DNA from: Spirochaetales bacterium
GTDB taxonomy: Bacteria; Spirochaetota; Spirochaetia; Treponematales; UBA12059
Direction: 5' to 3'
DNA: 11,062 nucleotides
Assembly (NCBI GenBank): GCA_016938515.1
Contig: JAFGUM010000374.1
Location: forward strand, 1-11,062
The stretch's first letter is position 1. Each line of letters begins with the position of its first letter. Positions 1 to 8,329 of the stretch are shown here, piece by piece. The notes below the pieces were generated by a model. It had not been told where the DNA came from, made no database searches, and saw only the letters and a list, made by a program, of their open reading frames with translations. A program made the position numbers and the translations under genes.

Positions 1-427
1 GTACAGTATCCAGCATATAACCTCGCCACGGGAAGCGAGGTTCGTCTTCTATTCGGCACGATGGCGCTCTGTCGCCATGGATGAGCGCCAGGGATCGAAG
101 CGTCTGGAGCGCGTAGAATGCGCCAGCGGGTTCAGACGCTTCAGCCCGTACACCAGTCGACTGTACGAGCAATCGGTACCCTTCGGTTCCGAGTCCATCG
201 GTGCGGGCCACGTGCACCAGTCCCGTGTCAGGCGCTACCTGCTCGAATCGTGCCGTAAAGGCCACTTCGAGCGCCGATATGGCCCAGGCGAGTTCTGAAG
301 CAAATGCCGGATCGGCCGAGATGGTCGCTCCGGCGTGGGGTTTGAACACGCCTGGCAGGTACGAAAAGTTGCGGGGGCGCGGAACGAGGCCGGCGTCAGG
401 TACTTTGGTTTGCCGTGATCGGGTCAT
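1..427 (-). CDS. Beta-N-acetylhexosaminidase, GH20 family (N-terminal part, cut by window edge)
   Basis: About 142 codons are visible; the gene runs off the left edge without a stop, so it is partial only because of the window. The second half of the visible protein has the typical GH20 entry signature: EGYRLLV, then PAGAFYALQTLRSL, then RIEDEPRFPWRGYMLDT. In this family these mark the end of the non-catalytic GH20b alpha/beta domain and the first strand of the catalytic barrel. GH20 enzymes remove terminal N-acetylglucosamine or N-acetylgalactosamine by substrate-assisted catalysis; the catalytic Asp-Glu pair would lie outside the window. I see no signal peptide, so it may be cytoplasmic and act on imported chitin or peptidoglycan sugars (inference). 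The start is uncertain: ATG at 427, or an in-frame ATG at 478 only 10 bases after the cyclase stop. Neither has a strong ribosome site. It is the last visible gene of the minus-strand operon. Confidence 0.85.
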   Translation of the reverse strand, partial: MTRSRQTKVPDAGLVPRPRNFSYLPGVFKPHAGATISADPAFASELAWAISALEVAFTARFEQVAPDTGLVHVARTDGLGTEGYRLLVQSTGVRAEASEPAGAFYALQTLRSLALIHGDRAPSCRIEDEPRFPWRGYMLDTV

Positions 428-488
428 GCATTTCTGTGTAGCGTCCGAGCACCCGAAAGTCAAGGCGCCGCTTGCCATGACTCAAGCG

Positions 489-2033
489 TCAGTTCGTGTT
501 TGGCAACGGGTTTTCGCCAGAGTAACCCAGTACCCTGTTCTTGCCACTTCTCTTTGCTTGGTACATTGCCGTATCAGCGCGGCCTACAAGGGTGTCCATG
601 GTTTCTTTACCCGTATAGGTGGAAACGCCCACGCTGATGGTTATCGTCTTTTTTTCACTGACCTGATTTTTCTCAACGCTCTCCCTGAGTTTGTTCGCCG
701 CTATCATCGCCGCCTCGAAAGGGGTGTTCTGTAAAATTGTAATGAATTCTTCTCCCCCCCAGCGCCCGATCGTGTCTGTAGACCTGAGCGTCGACATCAT
801 GATAGTCGCCAGTTTTTTGAGTACCTTGTCGCCTTCTTCGTGGCCGTAGGTATCGTTTACCTGCTTGAAATCATCTATGTCGATGATCATGACCGACAGC
901 GGCGTTTTGTAGCGCTCGTATCGCTGCAGTTCGTGTTCCAGAACCGCCGAAATCGTTCGCCTGTTGCACAGGCCGGTAAGTGAATCTGTGCTGGACATGA
1001 TGTGCAGGCGCTTGCGCTCTGTATGTAAAAGGTACAGTGCCAGCACCAAACCGACGTATCCGAATGTGGATACTATCAGCAATGCGAAAAATCCTCCGCG
1101 CATCACTTCGTAGGCGGGGTCGTTATCCACCGAGATAATTACTCCAACGGGGTTTGCCGCAAGATTCTTTATATGGTTGACCAGCACCAATACTGGCTTC
1201 CCTGCCAATTCCGAGACGATGCCGCCGTCCCTGCCTTCGGCCAGCAGTTGTTCCAGGGCTTTGGATTTGTAGTTAAAGGCCTGGCTCATTGGATGATCCT
1301 GTGACAAGCCCCCATCTTCCAGGTACACTGTTGAAAAGGTGCTCTCTCTATAGTTGGACTGCTGAGATTCGAATACGGTGGATTCTACGATGTCCTTGCG
1401 GACGCCAAAGTAGTAGTCACAGTTCTTGAGGTCGCGTAGTCTGCTCAGGAATGACGACATGGCGAACGACACCTCAACCGAGCCGCAATGCTGGCCGTTC
1501 CAGAATAGTGGATACACGAAACGGTACCCGTTATAAATCCTGCCTTCCTCAAACGCCGTAATAGCGGTCTGGGTCTGGTTTACCGTTCGTACTGTCGAGC
1601 GGATGTCGCCGAGGTAGTCTCCGAACAGCTCGGGAGCGTGCATGCGCAGAAAGCTTGTGGTGTCAGGAAAATGAAAGTGCAGTTGCCTGAAGTGATACCG
1701 TTCCATCTGCTGATATACGGGGAGCATCAGACCGTACAGTTCAGTTCTGATCGCATCCCGTTCCGCTGCTGTTCCATTCCAGGCACGGGCAATCATCTCG
1801 TTGACCATTGCGGTATCAACGTCGCGCGAGAACGCGTACGATGAAAATATTTCCAGGTTGCGGATTATGGTTTCTATTCGGGAATCTAGAATAAGCAGAT
1901 TGTTTTCTACGTGCTCCTCTGTCTGGTTTTTAAAATTGATACTTAGTAGGCTTATGATCCCTACGAGTCCAGCACTCGCCAGCAACGTGATAACTACGTG
2001 TATGGCTGTCGTCTGTTTCGTCTTCATGCTCAT
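489..2033 (-). CDS. Membrane-bound diguanylate cyclase with periplasmic dCache sensor and GGEEF domain
   Basis: This 514-residue protein makes c-di-GMP from two GTP. A first membrane helix lies at about residues 10-32. A periplasmic sensor follows to about 310 and resembles the dCache_3 family, with blocks such as LHFHFPDTTSFLRMHAPE, EEGRIYNGYRFVYPLF and GSVEVSF. The second membrane helix is at about 312-337. The GGDEF domain (about 350-505) begins at SSTDSLTGLCNRR and has an intact GGEEF active site at 426-430. The product-inhibition site RxxD is present at R417-D420 with the standard five-residue spacing, so feedback inhibition by c-di-GMP is expected. The sensor ligand cannot be told from the sequence. 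The gene starts 12 bases after the methyltransferase stop. AGGGAAGG lies just upstream and could serve ATG 2033 or ATG 2027, the latter having better spacing. Confidence 0.95.
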   Translation of the reverse strand: MSMKTKQTTAIHVVITLLASAGLVGIISLLSINFKNQTEEHVENNLLILDSRIETIIRNLEIFSSYAFSRDVDTAMVNEMIARAWNGTAAERDAIRTELYGLMLPVYQQMERYHFRQLHFHFPDTTSFLRMHAPELFGDYLGDIRSTVRTVNQTQTAITAFEEGRIYNGYRFVYPLFWNGQHCGSVEVSFAMSSFLSRLRDLKNCDYYFGVRKDIVESTVFESQQSNYRESTFSTVYLEDGGLSQDHPMSQAFNYKSKALEQLLAEGRDGGIVSELAGKPVLVLVNHIKNLAANPVGVIISVDNDPAYEVMRGGFFALLIVSTFGYVGLVLALYLLHTERKRLHIMSSTDSLTGLCNRRTISAVLEHELQRYERYKTPLSVMIIDIDDFKQVNDTYGHEEGDKVLKKLATIMMSTLRSTDTIGRWGGEEFITILQNTPFEAAMIAANKLRESVEKNQVSEKKTITISVGVSTYTGKETMDTLVGRADTAMYQAKRSGKNRVLGYSGENPLPNTN

Positions 2034-2045
2034 TGCCTTCCCTGG

Positions 2046-2978
2046 TTAGCCCTCCATCGCTGGCACCAGCATCCACGTCAGTTCGTGTTTGTTGTGCCAT
2101 AGGTGCAGGATCCTGGATCCGCGTATCGACGCAAAATGCTCGACGGTGGGCCTATCCCATTCTTTGCCCTGCATTTTTACCGTGCAAATGAAGTTGCGCG
2201 CCATGCCCGATTCAATCCACATCGTTACCCAGTCGAACAGAGCTGGCGGGTAGCAGATAACATCGGAAAACAGCCAGTCGACAGGGCCGATATCTCCGGG
2301 CTTCAGCGTAAAGGCGTTGTGCTTTAAAAAGGTAACGCCAGGCAACTTCGCTACCGAGTCGTCCAGCGGTGCGCGGTCTACGGCTACTACTTCCGCGCCG
2401 AGGCCGGCAAGAGCCCAGGTCCAGCCCCCCGGGCTGGCTCCGGCGTCCAGGCAGCGCTGGCCGGGTGACGGGCGCGAGCCTGCCATCACGAGGGCTTCCC
2501 ACAGCTTTCTGTACGCACGGCTCGGCGGGCCTTCCTTGTCTTCGACAAAGGCGAATTCCCCATTGGGCCAGGGGCTGCTGCATGCCGCGGAAGCCAGCAT
2601 CGTACGCTCATCGAGGAGGGTAAAGGCGCCCATCGGAGCGCTTGGCGCGTCGAAAGGAAAGCTCCTGGGTTTGCCGGACAGGGGCGGCAGGGCTTCGGCT
2701 ATCAGCGTGGTTCGCCGCGCGAGCCGCGTGGGGTAGGGTGCCCAGTTCCGCTGCATGCCGCGGAGGGCTCGCGCGGCGTCTGAAATTGAGTCAAACTCCA
2801 GCGTAAAAGGCCGGATCCACACGTTTCTGGTCCAGTACGCGGCGCGAGCCGGTCCCATCACGGTAAGCAGGTCGCCATCGCGGCGGTACGGTGCTGGCAG
2901 TTCGCCTTCCAGGTGTTGCATAAAACCAGGCGCGGCGTGGTAGCACGCGGCGTCGAGGAAGCGTGGGTCGGTACTCAT
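2046..2978 (-). CDS. rlmM: RlmM-like 23S rRNA 2'-O-ribose methyltransferase (FtsJ/RrmJ fold)
   Basis: This 310-residue protein resembles E. coli RlmM, which methylates the 2'-OH of C2498 in 23S rRNA. The N-terminal part begins with CYHAAPGF, matching the start of RlmM's THUMP-like region. The C-terminal Rossmann domain has the SAM-binding loop D178-AGASPGGW and the K-D-K-E catalytic tetrad of RrmJ-type enzymes. By motif these are K158 (SRAYRKLWEAL), D239 (FSDVICYPP), K268 (CTVKMQGK) and E299 (HNKHELTWML). It is somewhat shorter than E. coli RlmM. I chose ATG 2978 because it overlaps the upstream stop as ATGA (translational coupling) and sits just before the conserved N-terminus. A GTG at 3023 with GGAG upstream would add 15 residues. 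The exact target nucleotide is inferred from family resemblance. Confidence 0.85.
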   Translation of the reverse strand: MSTDPRFLDAACYHAAPGFMQHLEGELPAPYRRDGDLLTVMGPARAAYWTRNVWIRPFTLEFDSISDAARALRGMQRNWAPYPTRLARRTTLIAEALPPLSGKPRSFPFDAPSAPMGAFTLLDERTMLASAACSSPWPNGEFAFVEDKEGPPSRAYRKLWEALVMAGSRPSPGQRCLDAGASPGGWTWALAGLGAEVVAVDRAPLDDSVAKLPGVTFLKHNAFTLKPGDIGPVDWLFSDVICYPPALFDWVTMWIESGMARNFICTVKMQGKEWDRPTVEHFASIRGSRILHLWHNKHELTWMLVPAMEG

Positions 2979-5833
2979 ATGAACTTGTGCGTCCTTGCGG
3001 CTTCGAGGAGGCGTTTGTTCCACGCGTTCTTCTCCATGTACAAGGCGCGCTGCGCCCTGTCTTCTATGCGTCCCGCTCGCTGCTGGAGTATCTTGAACGC
3101 CCTCGAGAGGACGGTTTGCTTGTCTACTGGCGGCTCGGAGAGCCGTTCTTCCAGGAGGTAGCAGAAGAAGCTGTACGTTCCCATGCCGGGGTTTATTCTG
3201 GAAGCCCGTTCTGCACGAGTCAGCGCGTGCAGTTCCACCGCGCAGTCTGGATTTCTCTCGTCGAGCCCCTGGGCAAACAGAGCGAGCGCGGTACGCAACT
3301 CGGCGAGTGGCGCGTCGGCAGAATCAAACCCGATCGACCTGCCTTCTATTTCCGAAAACAGGCTTGACCATTCAAAAGAATCCGGGGGGCCGAATGGCCG
3401 AACCAGCGGGTCTGCCGGTGCGTCAAGCCATATTCTGGCGTCGCGTGGCCTGCCCCTCAAAATGTCCAGCTCTCCCCTGAACACGCGAGCTTCGTCATCG
3501 GAGGCTTCTGCTTCAAGGTCGCTTGCCGCCGTATCAAACTCGCCCGCGTACGCAAGGGCTCTGGAGCGCCATATGCTGGCCCGTTGCGTTGCTTGGTGTA
3601 TGCCGTACCGGGTGGCTTGCTCCGCCAGCAAACTGAACCTCCTGGCGGCTTCATCATACGCGCCGAGCTCCAGGTCTATCCGGCCGCGAAGGGCTTCGAT
3701 GCCCAGAGCCATGTCTATCCTGAAAAGCCTGGAAGCCGATTCCGCTGCGCAGGCGGCAGCCTTGACTGCGCGGCCTAGCGCTCCGACTAAAAACTCCACG
3801 AGAGCCTTGGCGTACGCGGCCATCATGCGCTCGTATTCATCCCCTGCGGTTTCGGCCATCTCCTGCGCGTTGGTGAGGTAATCCGCCGCCTCGGTATGCT
3901 TGCCCAGCGCCAGCGAAGCCAGCCCCATCATGCGCTGGCTTCTCGCTTCAAGCTTGGGAGGCGCGCCCCGGCCCAAAGCCAGCAACGCCTCGCGCGATCC
4001 CTTGGACGCCCGGTCGGCGTCTCCGGTAGCGTAGGCGAGCTCCGCGCGCACCAGGGCTTTGACCGCGAGTGACCGAGGACCCGCGACGCGCTCCTCGGCG
4101 GCCGCGGCGGCGGCTTCGCTTGATGGCCTGTCCGCGGCCATCAGCGCGGACCAGAACCTGTATACGCAAGCCGAGGATGCGGACAGGAAGCCAGGATCGA
4201 CGACTCGGGGATTATCGGGGCGCAGTACGTCTTCGAAAAGACATTCGTAAACGATTCGTTCTTCGTCGGGTTGTTCACCCACGCGATGAAGAAATCCCAG
4301 GCTGGGACGAATCCTGCCGCTTCTGTACAGGCGCTTGAGGAATTCCGAGAAGCCGCGTTCCATTTCAGCCGCTACGCTCTGCCCGATAATTTTGATGATG
4401 GCAGGGGCGTCGAGTGGTTCCAGGGGGCCGTGTGAGTCATACGGTGCAATAAGCCCGACTCTGGCAAGTACGCTGCGGATGAGGGCTTCTCCCTCGGGTT
4501 TGAGCCCGAATCCGAGCATGTATTCTGAAAACTCGGCTTCTGACAGCACCTGATCGGAGAGGTGGATGCCGTACAGGTACAAGGCCGCCTCCGTTGGCAG
4601 CAGTTTGAGTGCCTGAGCCGTTCCGCTCGAGCCGCTTTCCCCTGATATGGCGCTGAACCTGGTTTTCAGGGTTTCCCTGATGGCACCAGTCGTCGAGCCG
4701 AGCGCTGCTTCTACCGACGATGGCCAATCATCGGCTCCCGCCAGTTCTACCGGAACGCGGGCGGCCCATGAGCCTGTCCAGGCTTCTGGCACGGTATCAT
4801 CTGACAGAGACAGGTAGCGCTCGGTTCCACGACCCGAGGACAGCCTGTCCGCTATGAGGGATAGCGCTTCCGCGGAGAACCGTTCCGGTGCGTCGCATAC
4901 CACGACCCCGCCGCGGTCTCCGAAGCCATCCAGCCATCTACCTATGTACGAAGCGCAGCCCCTGGAAACCGAATCTGGAGCTCCTTCAGCGAATGACGAG
5001 GCGAGGACAAAGTCAAAAGCGGACTCGGCCGCGTAGTCGCTCTGTACCGTAGCCGTGATATCAGGGGATGATTCGCCAGTTTCGGTATAGCCCGATCGCG
5101 TTGAGCCAGCCTGTACGGTGTCCTGGCTGGTCGTGCTGTCGCGCGCCGCGGCGATAGTTTCAAGGAGGGGCGAGAAGGGTAATGGCCTTGTTTTGATTCC
5201 TGAGAGAACCAGGAACCGGTCCTGGGTCAAGCCCGCGGCAGCAGTGAGAGCTCCGGTGGATCTGGCTCTGTGCCCGGCTTCAAGGTGCACGAGCCTCGGC
5301 CCATCACGCTCTGCCTTGGCGATGGCGCGGGCCATCGTTTCAGCCAGACGGGGCCTTTCAAACAGACGACCAGCGTTAGCATCCGCCAGTACGTGAGCGA
5401 ATTCCGGTTCAATCCATGAACCATCAGTATCGCCAAAGGCAAAATACGCAGAGAGAGCGCTTTTCGCCTCAGTGCTTAAGACGCACGCAAAGGCAGCGCT
5501 GTCGCGATAGCGGATCATCGTGTTGAAGGCGAGCGCTTCCTCCGCGGCTTCAGCCTGGTGGGCGCTTATCACGACACCGCGCAAGAAGGCTTTGTGCCTG
5601 GCAGTAGAGGCTACCGACCTCCTGAGAGCCTCGACCACCTGAAGGCCGTCGAAGGAACCAGTTAGCGGATACCCTAGTACGAGGGGGTTCTTCCGGTTTG
5701 CTATGGTACCGCCGAACGCCGAGGCGATAGATCTGAGATCTTCGACGAAGGCCCCGACTTCCCGAACACCGGAGCGCTCCAGCTGAGATAGATAATCTAT
5801 GGCGATACAGCAGTACAACATTGGGCATTCCAT
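2975..5833 (-). CDS. Large TPR protein with degenerate cyclase-like and ATPase-like domains
   Basis: I cannot name this protein (about 952 residues). Its layout recalls the class III cyclase-like/STAND ATPase/TPR signalling proteins. Residues about 5-150 loosely resemble a nucleotide cyclase domain (CCIAIDY near the start, later AFGGT) but lack its metal-binding aspartates. Residues about 170-400 look like an AAA_16-type region. Where a P-loop is expected (181-194, LVHLEAGHRARSTG) no GxxxxGK[ST] is present, while 310-314 (VVVCD) resembles a Walker B strand. From about 588 to 830 alanine-rich helix pairs resemble TPRs (for example GDADRASKGSREALLALG and GAYDEAARRFSLLAEQA). The basic C-terminus includes YMEKNAWNKRLLEAARTH. 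It is probably cytoplasmic, since I see no signal peptide or membrane helix. A scaffold role is inference. The start is uncertain: ATG 5833, 5821 (AGGATGG upstream), or 5926, which overlaps a plus-strand promoter. It heads the minus-strand operon. Confidence 0.75.
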   Translation of the reverse strand: MECPMLYCCIAIDYLSQLERSGVREVGAFVEDLRSIASAFGGTIANRKNPLVLGYPLTGSFDGLQVVEALRRSVASTARHKAFLRGVVISAHQAEAAEEALAFNTMIRYRDSAAFACVLSTEAKSALSAYFAFGDTDGSWIEPEFAHVLADANAGRLFERPRLAETMARAIAKAERDGPRLVHLEAGHRARSTGALTAAAGLTQDRFLVLSGIKTRPLPFSPLLETIAAARDSTTSQDTVQAGSTRSGYTETGESSPDITATVQSDYAAESAFDFVLASSFAEGAPDSVSRGCASYIGRWLDGFGDRGGVVVCDAPERFSAEALSLIADRLSSGRGTERYLSLSDDTVPEAWTGSWAARVPVELAGADDWPSSVEAALGSTTGAIRETLKTRFSAISGESGSSGTAQALKLLPTEAALYLYGIHLSDQVLSEAEFSEYMLGFGLKPEGEALIRSVLARVGLIAPYDSHGPLEPLDAPAIIKIIGQSVAAEMERGFSEFLKRLYRSGRIRPSLGFLHRVGEQPDEERIVYECLFEDVLRPDNPRVVDPGFLSASSACVYRFWSALMAADRPSSEAAAAAAEERVAGPRSLAVKALVRAELAYATGDADRASKGSREALLALGRGAPPKLEARSQRMMGLASLALGKHTEAADYLTNAQEMAETAGDEYERMMAAYAKALVEFLVGALGRAVKAAACAAESASRLFRIDMALGIEALRGRIDLELGAYDEAARRFSLLAEQATRYGIHQATQRASIWRSRALAYAGEFDTAASDLEAEASDDEARVFRGELDILRGRPRDARIWLDAPADPLVRPFGPPDSFEWSSLFSEIEGRSIGFDSADAPLAELRTALALFAQGLDERNPDCAVELHALTRAERASRINPGMGTYSFFCYLLEERLSEPPVDKQTVLSRAFKILQQRAGRIEDRAQRALYMEKNAWNKRLLEAARTHKFI

Positions 5834-5861
5834 CCTGTATTCTTTTTTTTCGCTCGTAAAG

Positions 5862-5867
5862 AGTATA
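5862..5867 (-). promoter_or_regulatory. Candidate -10 box for the minus-strand operon
   Basis: On the minus strand TATACT matches the sigma-70 -10 consensus at five of six positions and would start transcription near 5855. That is just upstream of the ATGs at 5833 and 5821 and favours them over ATG 5926. There is no convincing -35 at normal spacing, so the call is weak. Confidence 0.3.
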
Positions 5868-5918
5868 GTAGAAGAGTCAATCCGCTGGAAGACGCCGATA
5901 GAAGAATTACCTTTTTGC

Positions 5919-5948
5919 TTGACCATATTTTTTTTGCCGTGCTACACT
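5919..5948 (+). promoter_or_regulatory. Sigma-70-type promoter for the partner-switch operon
   Basis: TTGACC at 5919-5924 and TACACT at 5943-5948 are separated by 18 bases that include an eight-T tract. The -35 matches consensus at five of six positions and the -10 at four of six. Transcription would start near 5955, giving a leader of about 57 bases before ATG 6012. It overlaps the farthest-upstream possible start (5926) of the divergent gene. Confidence 0.5.
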
Positions 5949-5964
5949 TGCGACGTAGTATGCA

Positions 5965-6008
5965 GGCGGTCCCACGACCCGCCGGAATGATCACGACTCC
6001 AAGGGACC
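5965..6008 (+). promoter_or_regulatory. Two competing stem structures in the leader of the phosphatase gene
   Basis: GGCGGTC (5965-5971) can pair with GACCCGCC (5976-5983) around a four-base loop, with one bulged C. Alternatively GGTCCC (5968-5973) is exactly complementary to GGGACC (6003-6008), which contains the likely Shine-Dalgarno AAGGGA of ATG 6012. The two pairings share bases and exclude each other, so one would free the ribosome site and the other mask it. The stems are short and may be chance. Confidence 0.25.
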
Positions 6009-6011
6009 CCC

Positions 6012-7961
6012 ATGACCATTGAATCTTTCAACCTGATTATCGCTTCACCCCTCCTCGCCAGGTTGCTCGTCCTCGTATGCGGAGCCGCCGTTTTTGTCGC
6101 GCTGCGCAGGAAAGACACTGAGGGACAAGCAGGGTTCTTTCTGGCAATTATCCTCATCCTGGCGCTGCGGGATGGGCTTCTTTCGATGTTTGCCGTACCA
6201 GAGCTACGGTACCCCACCGATGTACTCTATGTTTCAGTTGTACTGTTCGTGTACGCGTCGCCTTTCAAGCCAGCCAGGCTTGCGCTCTTCGCGACGCTCG
6301 CGATAAACCTTGCGGCGATGGGGTTGTACGCGTCGCGTGTCTACGCGGGAGCCGTGGGTTTTATTCCTGTGTGGGCCTACGATCTGGTGCCCGTAGTAAA
6401 CGGCGTGCTTATCGCCGTCGTAGGCATTGCCAACAGGCGTGATCCTGAAGCGGGCGCCGCGCGTATGGCAGCGGCGACGTGGCCGTATGCTTCAGCGGCT
6501 ATTACCTTGTACGCCGCGCTGGTGCTGGCAGTAGGAGATGAAGCCACGCCGATACGCTGGCTGGTAGCGCCGGCATCGTATACCTGGCTTGTTTTCGCGG
6601 GGCTCGCGGGGTTGCGCTTGCACGATGACGAGACGCTGGCAGCCATAAACTACTACGAAGCGGCCATAGACTCCCTGTATAACCTGTCGTTCCGCGTGGG
6701 TACCGTGCTCAAGGGCAGTTTCTCAACCGAGGATGTGCTGGGTAGCATGAACGAGGTGCTGATCTCCGAAACGGGTGCCAGCGGCGGTACCATCTACCTG
6801 GTTGACGAATTCGACGACATTATTGTGGCCAAGGCGTACTCGGGAGCCTTTCCTCCCCCGTTTGCCCTGCCAGAGAGCCTGCCGCGAAAGGCAAACCGGG
6901 TAGAGTCGTACATGCGCCACGCGCAGTTCCGCCTCGGTGAGAATGTACTCGGCGAGGTCGCCAGAACCGGCAAGAACATATACGAGCCGGACGCTGCGAC
7001 CACCGATCGCGCGGCGGGCAACGGCGACGAGGATTTTCTGAGGCTAAGCTCGCTCATGGCCGTGCCACTGATGGTTGAAGAGAAGATAATCGGCGTAGCG
7101 GCGGTAGCCAAAAACGAGCCCGGCTCCCAGTTCAGCGAGGCAGACTTTGACCGCTTCAAGCTGTTGGCCAACTTTGGAACGCTCGCCGTAAGCAATTTCT
7201 TCTCTTTTCTTGAAGCCAACGAACGCAGCGGCATAGAAAAATCCGCTGGTATCGCGGCCGAGATACAGAGAACCATCATACCCAAAAAACTCCCCCAGTT
7301 TCCTACGCTCGGCATAGGCGCGTATACGACCCCTGCCCGCGGTGTATCTGGTGACTACTACGACGTTATCCGCACCCGGGGTGACAGGATAGTCGGTGTC
7401 GTGGGAGATGTCGCGGGCAAAGGGGTGTCCGCCGCGCTCATCATGGTGATGATACGTTCGATACTCCACCTTATCACCAATACAGACAAGGACATAGCAA
7501 CGGTGCTTGACTGGGTTAACCGCGGCATCACTGGCAAGATAGACATGGATCACTACGCCACGCTCGGCATTGTAGCCGTCAACATAGAGACGGGCGAGCT
7601 TGAGTACGCCAATGCGTCGCACCAGCCGCTGCTCGTCTACAGAAGGGCTTCTGACACGATAGAAACCATAGACATAAAGAGCGTACCCATCGGGGTTGAA
7701 CGCGCTACCGAGTATCATCGCAAGGCTTTGCGCCTGTACGATGGCGATATGGCTGTTATGTACACCGACGGTATGGTCGAGGCGATGAATGAGCAGGGCA
7801 AGCAGTTTGGCAGAAAAAGCATCAGCCAGACGATTATAAGGAACAGGGACTTGTCACCCAAGGACATTGTAGGGAAAATACGAACGGAGCTCGCGTCCTT
7901 CATCGGTAACGCCCGCCAGCACGATGACCAGACGATACTCATCTTCAAGATGAAGTTATAG
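6012..7961 (+). CDS. Membrane PP2C-type serine phosphatase, RsbU/SpoIIE family, with 7-TM and GAF regions
   Basis: This 649-residue protein should be the input phosphatase of a partner-switching circuit, removing phosphate from the STAS protein encoded next. Residues about 10-205 contain seven hydrophobic stretches by eye. A GAF-like domain spans about 224-395, with SGGTIYLVDE, LMAVPLMVEEKIIGVAAVAK and a following helix. A helical linker (AAEIQRTIIPKKLP, the usual entry to RsbU-type domains) leads to the phosphatase domain, about 420-649. Its metal-binding acidic positions look intact: D448 in SGDYYD, D466 in GDVAGKG, D586 in YTDG and D638/D639 in HDDQT. The enzyme should therefore be active. 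The signal, sensed by the membrane or GAF part, is unknown. ATG 6012 follows AAGGGA. The stop lies 17 bases before the STAS gene. Confidence 0.95.
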   Translation: MTIESFNLIIASPLLARLLVLVCGAAVFVALRRKDTEGQAGFFLAIILILALRDGLLSMFAVPELRYPTDVLYVSVVLFVYASPFKPARLALFATLAINLAAMGLYASRVYAGAVGFIPVWAYDLVPVVNGVLIAVVGIANRRDPEAGAARMAAATWPYASAAITLYAALVLAVGDEATPIRWLVAPASYTWLVFAGLAGLRLHDDETLAAINYYEAAIDSLYNLSFRVGTVLKGSFSTEDVLGSMNEVLISETGASGGTIYLVDEFDDIIVAKAYSGAFPPPFALPESLPRKANRVESYMRHAQFRLGENVLGEVARTGKNIYEPDAATTDRAAGNGDEDFLRLSSLMAVPLMVEEKIIGVAAVAKNEPGSQFSEADFDRFKLLANFGTLAVSNFFSFLEANERSGIEKSAGIAAEIQRTIIPKKLPQFPTLGIGAYTTPARGVSGDYYDVIRTRGDRIVGVVGDVAGKGVSAALIMVMIRSILHLITNTDKDIATVLDWVNRGITGKIDMDHYATLGIVAVNIETGELEYANASHQPLLVYRRASDTIETIDIKSVPIGVERATEYHRKALRLYDGDMAVMYTDGMVEAMNEQGKQFGRKSISQTIIRNRDLSPKDIVGKIRTELASFIGNARQHDDQTILIFKMKL

Positions 7962-7978
7962 GTGAAAGGGGTCGACGC

Positions 7979-8317
7979 ATGGAGCTGAAGATCCGCAAGA
8001 ACGGATTTAACTATATAATCGACGTTAATGGCGAGATGGACCTGTACAATTCCTACAAACTCAAGGAACTCGTCATGAAGATGCTCGAGAAGAAGGTCCA
8101 GCGTTTCATTATCAACCTTGAGAATGTGGACTATATAGATTCCAGCGGCATCGGCGCCCTCATCTATATTTGTTCTACAATAAAAAAGATGAACTTGCGA
8201 CTGATCATCACGAATATCCATGGCTCGGTAAAGAAAGTCATCGAGCTTACCAAACTAATGGGCTACTTCCCGATCACCAACAGCATCGAGGAAGCGATTC
8301 TGCAGATGGAAGACTAG
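7979..8317 (+). CDS. STAS-domain anti-sigma factor antagonist (RsbV/SpoIIAA type)
   Basis: This is a single STAS domain of 112 residues, the usual length for the family. The conserved phosphorylation loop is DYIDSSGIGAL, and by comparison with SpoIIAA the phosphorylated residue should be S56, the second serine. In such systems the kinase phosphorylates this serine to inactivate the protein and the PP2C phosphatase reverses it; the unphosphorylated form binds the kinase and releases its target. The gene lies between a matching phosphatase and a kinase-like gene, which strongly supports this role. The start ATG follows a good ribosome site (GAAAGGGG, seven bases upstream). The target released is not visible in the window. 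Confidence 0.95.
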   Translation: MELKIRKNGFNYIIDVNGEMDLYNSYKLKELVMKMLEKKVQRFIINLENVDYIDSSGIGALIYICSTIKKMNLRLIITNIHGSVKKVIELTKLMGYFPITNSIEEAILQMED

Positions 8318-8329
8318 GAGAAGAGAGCC

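Noticed and set aside
21..40. Perfect six-pair hairpin CCTCGC/GCGAGG with an eight-base loop, resembling a terminator
   Set aside because: It lies inside the coding region of the GH20 gene (the DEPRFPWRG segment) and has no run of T on either side.
201..734. Open plus-strand frame of 177 codons
   Set aside because: It is antisense to the GH20 start and the cyclase GGDEF domain; its translation has no recognisable domain and it has no good ribosome site.
3183..3881. Open plus-strand frame of 232 codons
   Set aside because: It is antisense to the TPR gene. The serine/alanine-rich translation is what the complement of alanine-rich helices gives at this GC.
5834..5926. Extension of the large TPR protein to the ATG at 5926
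   Set aside because: The extra 31 residues look unlike a domain start, there is no ribosome site, and the segment overlaps a good plus-strand promoter and a candidate minus-strand -10 box. It remains possible.
5928..5935. Eight-T tract considered as an intrinsic terminator
   Set aside because: No stem precedes it, and it sits inside the spacer of the plus-strand promoter, between two divergent genes.
7044..7718. Open minus-strand frame of 224 codons opposite the phosphatase domain
   Set aside because: The opposite frame encodes intact PP2C motifs; this one has no domain signature and no promoter or ribosome site.
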